Below, in pieces: positions 7,189 through 14,499 of a DNA stretch of 32,150 nt. The position numbers were made by a program, and so were the translations under genes. The stretch comes from Sphingomonas mali NBRC 15500. GTDB lineage: Bacteria; Pseudomonadota; Alphaproteobacteria; Sphingomonadales; Sphingomonadaceae. The notes beneath the pieces were generated by a model. The model was not told the origin of the DNA. It was given only the letters and a program-made list of their open reading frames with translations, and ran no database searches. The stretch covers positions 1-32,150 of the forward strand of contig NZ_BCYX01000042.1 of NCBI RefSeq assembly GCF_001598415.1, read 5' to 3'. Positions within the stretch are counted from its first letter, which is position 1. The number at the start of each line of letters is the position of its first letter.

Positions 7189-8475
7189 ATGATCAAGCTC
7201 TCCACATCCGAACCCGGCTTCGATCGCCAGTTCCAGGCCCTGGTCGATGCGCGGCGCGAAGCCGACAGCGATGTCGCGCGCGACGTGCGCACCATCGTCG
7301 CCAGCGTGCGCGACGAAGGCGACGCCGCGGTCCACGCCTTCACCCGCAAGTTCGACCATCACGATCTCAACGAGACCGGCTGGCGGATCGAACGCGCCGA
7401 ATGGCTCGCCGCGCACGAAGCGCTGGCACCCGAATTGCGCGACGCGCTCGAACTCGCCGCCGAGCGGATCGCCGCCTACCATATCAAGCAGAAGCCCGAG
7501 GACCGCGACGAGATCGACGCGGTCGGCGCGCGGCTCGGCGCGCGGTGGCGCGGAGTCGACGCGGCGGGGATTTACGTCCCCGGTGGCCGCGCGGCCTATC
7601 CCAGCTCGGTGCTGATGAACGCGATTCCCGCCAAGGTCGCGGGCGTCGAGCGATTGGTGATGGTCACCCCGACCCCCAATGGCGAGGTCAATCCGCTGGT
7701 GCTCGCCGCCGCGCACGTCGCCGGTGTCGACGAGGTATGGCGAATCGGCGGGGCACAGGCCGTCGCCGCGCTTGCCTATGGCACCGGGCGGATCGCGCCG
7801 GTCGACGTGGTGTGCGGCCCCGGCAATGCCTGGGTCGCGGAGGCCAAGCGCCAGCTCTACGGCGTGGTCGGGATCGACATGGTCGCCGGCCCGAGCGAAA
7901 TCGTCGTCGTCGCCGACGGCAAGAACGACCCCGATTGGATCGCCGCCGATCTGTTGAGCCAGGCCGAGCACGACCCGTCGAGCCAGTCGATCCTGTTCAC
8001 CGACGACGCTGCTCTGGCGCGCGCGGTGGCGGAAGCGGTCGACCTTCAGATCGGCGAGCTGGCGACCGCCAAAGTCGCACGCGCGAGCTGGGACGCGAAC
8101 GGCGCGATCATCGTCACCGCCGACCTGGTCGAGGCGATGCCGCTGGTCAATCGGCTCGCGCCCGAGCATCTCGAACTCGCCTGCGACGAGGCCGATGCGC
8201 TGTTCGACATGGTCAAACATGCCGGATCGGTGTTCATCGGCCGCTACACGCCCGAAGCGGTGGGCGATTATGTCGCCGGGCCCAATCATGTCCTGCCGAC
8301 CGGCCGCCGCGCGCGGTTTTCGAGCGGATTGTCGGTGCTCGACTTCATGAAGCGCACCAGTTTCCTCTCGCTCGATCCGGCCTCGCTCGCCGCGATCGGG
8401 CCCGCCGCGGTCACCTTGGCGGAAGCCGAGGGCCTGCCCGCCCACGCCCGCTCGGTCGCGCTGCGACTGCGCTGA
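7189..8475 (+). CDS. hisD: Histidinol dehydrogenase
   Basis: Zinc enzyme that oxidises L-histidinol to L-histidine in two NAD-dependent steps, the end of the histidine pathway. It has 428 residues, the normal size. Conserved parts are GIYVPGGRAAYPSSVLMN (about 127-144), the signature around VDVVCGPGN and DMVAGPSEI, zinc-ligand region QAEHDPSSQ (Gln258, His261) and the catalytic pair Glu326-His327 in APEHLEL, with a further GPNHVLPT. The frame and length are intact. It lies 118 bases after hisG, separated only by the repeat element, and 49 bases before nusB, so it probably belongs to the same transcription unit. Confidence 0.97.
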   Translation: MIKLSTSEPGFDRQFQALVDARREADSDVARDVRTIVASVRDEGDAAVHAFTRKFDHHDLNETGWRIERAEWLAAHEALAPELRDALELAAERIAAYHIKQKPEDRDEIDAVGARLGARWRGVDAAGIYVPGGRAAYPSSVLMNAIPAKVAGVERLVMVTPTPNGEVNPLVLAAAHVAGVDEVWRIGGAQAVAALAYGTGRIAPVDVVCGPGNAWVAEAKRQLYGVVGIDMVAGPSEIVVVADGKNDPDWIAADLLSQAEHDPSSQSILFTDDAALARAVAEAVDLQIGELATAKVARASWDANGAIIVTADLVEAMPLVNRLAPEHLELACDEADALFDMVKHAGSVFIGRYTPEAVGDYVAGPNHVLPTGRRARFSSGLSVLDFMKRTSFLSLDPASLAAIGPAAVTLAEAEGLPAHARSVALRLR

Positions 8476-8524
8476 ACCCCCTTCCCTTCGACAATCACCC
8501 GCCGAACGGTCTAAAGGCACCGCA

Positions 8525-8995
8525 ATGACGACTCATGCTACTTCTCGCACCGCCGGCCGGTCCAAGGCGCGCTCCGCCGCGCGGCTCGCCGCGACCCAGG
8601 CGCTCTATCAGCACGACATGGACGGGACGGCCGTCGTCTCGTTGCTCCACGAATTCCACCAGCACCGCCTCGGCGCGACGATCGAGGACGCCGAATATGC
8701 CGAGGCCGATATCGACTTCTTCGACGATCTGGTGACGGGCGCGCTGGCGCGGATCGGCGAGATCGATGCGCTGATCTCGGCCAACGTCACGGCCGACTGG
8801 AAGATCGAGCGGCTCGACAAATTGATGAAGGCGATCCTGCGCGCCGGGACCTATGAATTGCTCGCGCGCAAGGACGTGGCGGTCGGCACCGTTATCAACG
8901 AATATCTCGATGTCACCGACGCCTTTTACGAACGCCGCGAAAAGGGCTTCGTCAACGGCATTCTCGACGGCGTCGCCAAGAGCGCGCGAGCCTGA
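8525..8995 (+). CDS. nusB: Transcription antitermination factor NusB
   Basis: RNA-binding all-helical protein that with NusE (ribosomal protein S10) assembles antitermination complexes on rRNA operons. It has 156 residues. The family features are ARLAATQALYQHDM near the N-terminus, WKIERLDKLMKAILRAGTYELL (about 94-115), a segment VGTVINEYLDVTDAFY (about 120-135) and the C-terminal GFVNGILDGVAK. Residues 1-20, rich in Arg, Ser and Thr, extend beyond the core fold. The ATG is preceded by AAAGG at a suitable distance. The gene is followed within 12 bases by the DUF4169 gene. Confidence 0.95.
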   Translation: MTTHATSRTAGRSKARSAARLAATQALYQHDMDGTAVVSLLHEFHQHRLGATIEDAEYAEADIDFFDDLVTGALARIGEIDALISANVTADWKIERLDKLMKAILRAGTYELLARKDVAVGTVINEYLDVTDAFYERREKGFVNGILDGVAKSARA

Positions 8996-9007
8996 CCGGC
9001 GGCGCGG

Positions 9008-9184
9008 ATGGCGAAGATCGTCAATCTCAACCGCGCCCGCAAGGCGAAAGCGCGCGACGAGGCCCAGGCGACCGCCGCCGCGAACCGCACCGCACACGGC
9101 CGCACCAAGGCCGAGAAGCAGGCCGCCAAGGCGGAAGCCGAGCGGCGCACCCGCGAGCTGGACGGCGCGAAACGTGAGCCATGA
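9008..9184 (+). CDS. Small DUF4169 family protein
   Basis: A 58-residue, very basic and helical protein: MAKIVNLNRARKAKARDEAQ at the start, then a Lys/Ala/Glu-rich stretch. The N-terminus INLNR/VNLNRARKAK followed by a charged helix is characteristic of the DUF4169 family, which is common in alphaproteobacteria and has no known function. It begins 12 bases after nusB and its stop overlaps the thiL start region by 11 bases, so it is embedded in the operon. Composition suggests binding to nucleic acid or ribosome, but that is inference only. Confidence 0.8.
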   Translation: MAKIVNLNRARKAKARDEAQATAAANRTAHGRTKAEKQAAKAEAERRTRELDGAKREP

Positions 9185-10088
9185 AGCGGCGCGCGTGACC
9201 GAAGCCGATTTCATCGCCGCACTGCGCAAGCTTCCGCTTCACCCCGGCGCGCATGACCTGCGCGACGATAATGCGACGATCGGCGGGTTGACCGTCACCA
9301 CCGATACTATCGTCGAGGGCGTCCATTTCCTGCCAGACGATCCGCCGGGCGACGTCGCCTGGAAACTGCTCGCGGTGAATCTGTCCGACCTCGCCGCCAA
9401 GGGCGCGCGGATCGAGGGCGTGCTGCTCAATTATCCGCTGTCGAGCGACGCGTGGGATCGTGCGTTCCTCGATGGCCTGCGCGCGGCGCTCGACGCGTTC
9501 GACTGTTCGCTGATCGGCGGGGACACGGTGTCGCTTCCGGCGAACGCGCCCCGCGTGTTGACGCTGACGGCGATCGGGCGCGACGCGCCCGCGCCACTAC
9601 GCTCGAGCGCTCAGGCCGGCGACGCGCTTTGGGTCACGGGGACGATCGGTGACGCCGGAGCAGGCCTTCGGATCGCGCAGGGAGCGCCAGGCCCGCAAGC
9701 GCTGCTCGCTCGCTATCGTCGTCCGATGCCGCGTCTCGCCGAGGGATTCAGGCTGGCCCCAATTGTCCATGCGATGATGGATGTGTCGGACGGGTTGTTG
9801 ATCGACGCGAGCCGCATAGCCGCAGCCTCGGGCCTGGCGGTCACCATCGAACTCGCCGCTTTGCCCCTCTCTCCGGACTATCTGGCCTTTGCCGGCGCCG
9901 ATCTCGCTGCGCACCTCGCTGCGGCAACCGCTGGGGACGATTATGAACTTCTGTTCGCCTTGCCGGCCGCCGACGAGCCGCCTGTCGGCGCGTTTCGGGT
10001 AGGCCACTTCTATGAAGGCAATGGAATCGTGCTCACTTGGCAGGGCGAGCCCATCCCACTGCCCTCCAGACTGGGGTTTCAGCACTGA
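9174..10088 (+). CDS. thiL: Thiamine-monophosphate kinase
   Basis: Phosphorylates thiamine monophosphate to the active cofactor thiamine diphosphate with ATP. It has 304 residues from the GTG at 9174; a second GTG at 9195 would give 297. Conserved segments are DDNATI (residues 31-36, metal and nucleotide site), TTDTIVEGVHFLPDD (about 44-58), NLSDLAAKGA, GGDTV, VTGTIGDAGAGL, MDVSDGLLID and the late AGDDYELLF. A longer open frame from 8853 would overlap nusB and is not the gene. The start overlaps the DUF4169 gene by 11 bases, consistent with coupled translation. Confidence 0.94.
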   Translation: MSHEAARVTEADFIAALRKLPLHPGAHDLRDDNATIGGLTVTTDTIVEGVHFLPDDPPGDVAWKLLAVNLSDLAAKGARIEGVLLNYPLSSDAWDRAFLDGLRAALDAFDCSLIGGDTVSLPANAPRVLTLTAIGRDAPAPLRSSAQAGDALWVTGTIGDAGAGLRIAQGAPGPQALLARYRRPMPRLAEGFRLAPIVHAMMDVSDGLLIDASRIAAASGLAVTIELAALPLSPDYLAFAGADLAAHLAAATAGDDYELLFALPAADEPPVGAFRVGHFYEGNGIVLTWQGEPIPLPSRLGFQH

Positions 10089-10100
10089 ACTTTAGGGCGC

Positions 10101-10128
10101 TTGCGCTCTCTCGATCCCCGCTTATACC
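10101..10128 (+). promoter_or_regulatory. Candidate sigma-70 promoter before hppA
   Basis: TTGCGC (10101-10106) and TATACC (10123-10128) are separated by 16 bases, in the 106-base gap before hppA. A short perfect stem AGCGCC/GGCGCT at 10156-10171 follows. Motif match only; hppA could also be read from the upstream operon. Confidence 0.35.
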
Positions 10129-10194
10129 TCCTGCCCACCTTCGGGAAAGTTCGCGAGCGCCATTCGGCGCTACGTGTCTAATAGGGGAAGAGGA

Positions 10195-12309
10195 ATGACG
10201 ATTGTCTATGCGGCCATCGTCTGCGGCCTGATCGCCGTAGTCTATGGCTTCATCACCAGTCAGCAGGTGCTCCGCGCGCCGGCCGGCAACGAGAAGATGC
10301 AAGATATCGCCGCCGCCATTCAGGAAGGCGCCAAGGCCTATCTCGGCCGCCAATATACCACCATCGCGATCGTCGGCGTCATCGTCGCCGTGATCCTGTT
10401 CTTCACGCTCGGCCTCTTGTCGACCGTGGCGTTCCTGATCGGCGCGGTACTGTCGGGCATCGCCGGGTTCATCGGCATGAACATCTCGGTTCGCGCCAAC
10501 GTGCGGACCGCGGAGGCCGCGCGCACCTCGCTGCAGGGCGGGCTGACCATGGCGTTCCGCTCGGGCGCGATCACCGGCATGCTGGTGGCGGGCCTCGGTC
10601 TGCTCTCGATCGCCGGCATCTTCTGGTACCTGACCGGGGTCAAGCATCTCGAGCCGGGCGATCATGAGATCGTCGCCGCGCTGACCGCGCTGGCCTTCGG
10701 CGCCTCGCTGATCTCGATCTTCGCACGTCTGGGCGGCGGTATCTTCACCAAGGCCGCGGACGTCGGCGCCGACCTGGTCGGCAAGGTCGAAGCGGGCATT
10801 CCCGAGGACGATCCCCGCAACCCTGCAACGATCGCGGACAATGTCGGCGACAATGTCGGCGATTGCGCCGGCATGGCCGCCGACCTGTTCGAGACTTATG
10901 TCGTCACGATCGGCCTGACGATGGTGTCGATCGCGCTGCTGCTGTCGGGCGCGCCCAATCTGTTCGCGCTGATGGCACTGCCGCTGATCGTCGGCGGCGT
11001 GTGCATCATCACCTCGATCATCGGCACCTATTTCGTCCGGCTCGGCAAGGGCGAGTCGATCATGGGCGCGTTGTACAAGGGGTTCTGGACCACCGTCGTC
11101 CTCTCGGCCTTCGCCATCTTCGGCGCCGAGAAATGGGTGCTCGGCGACCTCAACGCCGCGATCGGCACGGTCGGCGACAAGAGCTTCACCGGCATGTCGC
11201 TCTTCTATTGCATGCTGATCGGCCTGGCGGTGACCGGCCTGCTGGTGTGGATCACCGAATATTACACCGGCACCAATTATCGCCCGGTCAAGTCGATCGC
11301 CAAGGCGTCGACCACCGGCCACGGCACCAACGTCATCCAGGGGCTGGCGATCAGCCTCGAATCGACCGCGCTGCCGACGCTCGTCATCGTCGTCGCGGTG
11401 ATCGCGACGTACCAGCTGGCCGGGATCATCGGTGTGGCCTTCGCCGCCACTTCGCTGCTCGCGCTCGCCGGCATGGTGGTCGCGCTCGACGCTTACGGCC
11501 CGGTCACCGACAATGCCGGCGGCATTGCCGAAATGGCGGGGCTGCCCGACGACGTGCGGCACCGTACCGATGCGCTCGACGCAGTAGGCAACACGACCAA
11601 AGCGGTGACCAAGGGCTATGCGATCGGATCTGCGGCGCTCGCCGCACTCGTGCTGTTCGGCGCCTATACGACCGACCTCGATCGCTATGCGACGCAGCTC
11701 GGCATCGGGAAGATCAACTTCGAGCTGAGCAATCCCTATGTCATCGTCGGGTTGTTGCTCGGCGCGCTGCTTCCCTATCTGTTCGGCGCGTTCGGCATGA
11801 CCGCGGTCGGCCGGGCGGCGGGATCGGTGGTCGAGGACGTTCGTGCGCAGTTCGCCGCGGACAAGGGGATCATGGAAGGGACCAGCCGCCCCAATTACGG
11901 TCGCACCGTCGACATCGTGACGAAGGCGGCGATCAAGGAAATGATCATCCCATCGCTGTTGCCGGTGCTGAGTCCGGTCGTGGTGTTCTTCGTCATCCAG
12001 GCGGTCGCCAATCGTGAGGAGGGCTTCGCCACGGTCGGCGCGATGCTGCTCGGCGTGATCGTCTCCGGCCTGTTCGTCGCCATCTCGATGACCTCGGGCG
12101 GCGGTGCCTGGGACAATGCCAAGAAGTATATCGAAGACGGCAATTACGGCGGCAAGGGCTCCGAAGCCCATAAGGCCGCGGTCACCGGCGATACCGTGGG
12201 CGATCCGTACAAGGATACGGCCGGCCCTGCGGTCAACCCGATGATCAAGATCACCAACATCGTCGCGTTGCTGCTGCTCGCGGCGCTGGCCGCGCACGGC
12301 GTCGGCTAA
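10195..12309 (+). CDS. hppA: Membrane proton-pumping inorganic pyrophosphatase, K+-independent type
   Basis: Integral membrane enzyme that hydrolyses pyrophosphate and pumps protons. It has 704 residues and many hydrophobic helices, about 16 expected for the family. The catalytic acidic motifs are present: DVGADLVGKVE (about 189-199), DDPRNPATIADNVGDNVGD (about 204-222), and later DAYGPVTDNAGGIAEM and a C-terminal GDTVGDPYKDTAGPA. The segment GNTTKAVTKG has Lys469 and Thr472, the pair that marks the potassium-independent subclass. I chose the ATG at 10195 because AGGGGAAGAGGA precedes it; an earlier in-frame ATG adds seven polar residues. It closes the hisG-thiL gene run and is followed by two terminators. 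Confidence 0.97.
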   Translation: MTIVYAAIVCGLIAVVYGFITSQQVLRAPAGNEKMQDIAAAIQEGAKAYLGRQYTTIAIVGVIVAVILFFTLGLLSTVAFLIGAVLSGIAGFIGMNISVRANVRTAEAARTSLQGGLTMAFRSGAITGMLVAGLGLLSIAGIFWYLTGVKHLEPGDHEIVAALTALAFGASLISIFARLGGGIFTKAADVGADLVGKVEAGIPEDDPRNPATIADNVGDNVGDCAGMAADLFETYVVTIGLTMVSIALLLSGAPNLFALMALPLIVGGVCIITSIIGTYFVRLGKGESIMGALYKGFWTTVVLSAFAIFGAEKWVLGDLNAAIGTVGDKSFTGMSLFYCMLIGLAVTGLLVWITEYYTGTNYRPVKSIAKASTTGHGTNVIQGLAISLESTALPTLVIVVAVIATYQLAGIIGVAFAATSLLALAGMVVALDAYGPVTDNAGGIAEMAGLPDDVRHRTDALDAVGNTTKAVTKGYAIGSAALAALVLFGAYTTDLDRYATQLGIGKINFELSNPYVIVGLLLGALLPYLFGAFGMTAVGRAAGSVVEDVRAQFAADKGIMEGTSRPNYGRTVDIVTKAAIKEMIIPSLLPVLSPVVVFFVIQAVANREEGFATVGAMLLGVIVSGLFVAISMTSGGGAWDNAKKYIEDGNYGGKGSEAHKAAVTGDTVGDPYKDTAGPAVNPMIKITNIVALLLLAALAAHGVG

Positions 12310-12315
12310 GCGATA

Positions 12316-12360
12316 ATGCCCCGTCCGGCCGTTGCGTCGGACGGGGCATATCGTTCTTTT
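12316..12360 (+). terminator. Rho-independent terminator of hppA
   Basis: A 12-base-pair perfect stem ATGCCCCGTCCG / CGGACGGGGCAT (12316-12327, 12338-12349) is followed by ATCGTTCTTTT. It starts 6 bases after the hppA stop. Confidence 0.85.
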
Positions 12361-12378
12361 CGGACATAAAAGTGGATC

Positions 12379-12404
12379 AGGGGCAGCTTGTCTGCCCCTT
12401 TTTC
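12379..12404 (+). terminator. Second rho-independent terminator
   Basis: AGGGGCAG / CTGCCCCT with a 5-base loop and a run of five T. It lies about 30 bases after the first terminator and before the next gene, so it probably backs up the first. Confidence 0.75.
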
Positions 12405-12440
12405 GTTGCTAGACTGGCATGGGGCACCGGGGGGAAAGCC

Positions 12441-14414
12441 ATGTTCGGACGTATCATATCGATTGCGGCGGCAGCCGCGCTGTTTCCAGCCATCACCGCG
12501 GCGTCGGCGCAAGACGCCAAGCCGGTGGCACCGTCACCGGAATCAAAGCCAGCATCGGCCGCGGCCAACGCTGGCCCACCTCCCGCCGCCGCCTTCGCGC
12601 AATTGCCGTTCATCGAGGCGCCGTCGCTGTCGCCCGACGGTACGCGCATCGCCGCGCGGATCGCGATCCAGGGCAAGATGCGACTGGCGATCATCCCGCT
12701 CGCCGACACCACCAAGCTCAAGCTGCTCGATCCGGGCGATTTCGAGCTGACCAGCTGGAAATGGGTCAACAACGACTGGCTGTTGCTCCGCGCCGGAGAG
12801 ATGCAGCCGGTTGAGGGCGACAGCTGGTATGTCAGTCGCGCGTTCGGTGTCCGAGCCGATGGCGGCAAGATCAATGTCCTGGCGACACCGACGACCGGCC
12901 AGAATGGCGCCGATATATTGTGGATCGCGCGCGACGGCAGTCCACATGTCCTGATCGCAATGCAGAACTCGATCTATATGGACGAGAATTTCTGGCCGCA
13001 GGTGCGCGACTTCGACGTCTCGACCGGCAAGAGCAAGATCGTCCAGGCTTCGACCACCAACGTGATGGACTGGTATGCCGATACTGCCGGAACGGTCAGG
13101 ATGGGCATCGCCTATGACGATGATCGGCGATCGTACCGCACGCTGTACCGCACACAAGCCGGAGGCTCGCTGAAAACGATCGCTCGCACCACCGGCAAGG
13201 GCAGCACGCTCAGCACCTTGCCGGCATTGATCCTGCCGCAATCGGGCAAGGCGATTGCGATCGATGATGCCGACGGGTTCGACGCGGTCTACGATTTCGA
13301 TCTCGACACGATGAAGATCGGCGCCAAGATCTTCGATTCCCCAGGCTATGACGTTGACGGGCCCTTTCTCGACCCGACGGGCACGAAGCTGATGGGATTC
13401 CAATATACCGACACGCGATCGCGCACGAAGTGGCTCGACCCGACGCTGGCGCAGGTTCAGGCCGATCTCGACAAAGCGGTCCCCAATCTGTGGCCCGATA
13501 TCGTGTCGTGGAGCAGCGACCTCAGCGTGTTGATCGTGCATATCGGCGCGGCCGATAGCGCCGGGGCCTATTATCTCTATCGTCCAGCCGACGGGCGAAT
13601 GTCGGTCTTCGCGACGATCAACTCTACGCTCGGCACCAGGACCTATGCGCCGGTCAAGACCGTCCGCTACACCGCACGCGACGGGACCGAAATGTCCGCG
13701 GTGCTGACATTGCCCAGGGGACGCGAGGCGAAGAACCTCCCACTGATCCTGATGCCGCATGGCGGCCCGGCGGTTCGCGACGACGAAGAATGGGATTGGT
13801 GGACGCAATTCCTGGCGAGCCGCGGTTACGCCGTGCTCCAGCCCAATTATCGCGGCTCGACCGGCTTCGGCACCAAGTTCAACAAGCTCGGCGAAGGCCA
13901 ATGGGGCCTGAAAATGCAGGACGATCTGGTCGATGCGGTCGGCTGGGCCGCGAAACAGGGGATCGCCGACCCCAAGCGCGTGTGCATCGTCGGTGCTTCC
14001 TATGGCGGCTATGCGGCATTTCGCGCGGCGCAACGCGACAAGGGCGTCTATCGCTGCGCGGTGTCCTTTGCGGGCGTGTCCGACATGACGGCGATGCTGC
14101 GCTACGACGGATCGTTCCTCAACGGCGGCCGCAACAAGGACTATCTGCGCAAGCAGGCTCCCGATTTGAAGGCGGTCTCGCCGATCAACTTCGCCGCGGA
14201 TTTCTCGACGCCGATCCTGATCATGCACGGCAAGACCGATCAGGTCGTGCCGGTCAAGCAATCGCGCGAAATGGTCGAGAGACTGAAAGCCGCGGGCGCG
14301 ACCTATCGCTATGTCGAGCAGCCTCTGGGCGACCACCATTTCACGCGCCAGGCCGACCGGCTGCAATTCCTGGAGGAACTCGAGGCGTTCCTGACCAAAT
14401 ATAATCCGTCGTGA
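12441..14414 (+). CDS. Secreted S9-family serine peptidase (prolyl oligopeptidase type), copy 1
   Basis: A 657-residue exported protein with a signal peptide ending AITAASA (cleavage near residue 23). The N-terminal part (about 50-400) has SPDG-type repeats, as in TolB-like beta-propellers. The C-terminal alpha/beta-hydrolase domain starts near residue 410. The catalytic triad is recognisable: Ser520 in GASYGGY, Asp600 in GKTDQVVP and His632 or His633 in DHHFTR. HGGP (oxyanion region) and LQPNYRGSTGFG are typical of S9C-type acylaminoacyl and dipeptidyl peptidases. The ATG at 12441 follows GGGGGGAAAG. It probably cleaves short peptides in the periplasm; specificity cannot be read from sequence. 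The next gene is a paralogue. Confidence 0.9.
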   Translation: MFGRIISIAAAAALFPAITAASAQDAKPVAPSPESKPASAAANAGPPPAAAFAQLPFIEAPSLSPDGTRIAARIAIQGKMRLAIIPLADTTKLKLLDPGDFELTSWKWVNNDWLLLRAGEMQPVEGDSWYVSRAFGVRADGGKINVLATPTTGQNGADILWIARDGSPHVLIAMQNSIYMDENFWPQVRDFDVSTGKSKIVQASTTNVMDWYADTAGTVRMGIAYDDDRRSYRTLYRTQAGGSLKTIARTTGKGSTLSTLPALILPQSGKAIAIDDADGFDAVYDFDLDTMKIGAKIFDSPGYDVDGPFLDPTGTKLMGFQYTDTRSRTKWLDPTLAQVQADLDKAVPNLWPDIVSWSSDLSVLIVHIGAADSAGAYYLYRPADGRMSVFATINSTLGTRTYAPVKTVRYTARDGTEMSAVLTLPRGREAKNLPLILMPHGGPAVRDDEEWDWWTQFLASRGYAVLQPNYRGSTGFGTKFNKLGEGQWGLKMQDDLVDAVGWAAKQGIADPKRVCIVGASYGGYAAFRAAQRDKGVYRCAVSFAGVSDMTAMLRYDGSFLNGGRNKDYLRKQAPDLKAVSPINFAADFSTPILIMHGKTDQVVPVKQSREMVERLKAAGATYRYVEQPLGDHHFTRQADRLQFLEELEAFLTKYNPS

Positions 14415-14499
14415 CGGCATATCCGACGTGGGCAATATGTTGCCTGTCACGGATGTGCGTTACTAGTCGATCATTGATAGAGGCAGGGGGCAGCCTTTC

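Noticed and set aside
10033..12297. Open frame of 754 codons antisense to hppA
   Set aside because: Composition is Asp/Arg/His/Gln-rich without any recognisable motif. The plus strand encodes an unmistakable pyrophosphatase.
12349..12404. Possible small RNA between the two terminators after hppA
   Set aside because: The interval is too short and has no promoter; the simpler reading is a tandem terminator.
12543..14450. Long minus-strand frame opposite the first S9 peptidase
   Set aside because: Shadow of the real gene; no motif, and the catalytic triad is on the plus strand.
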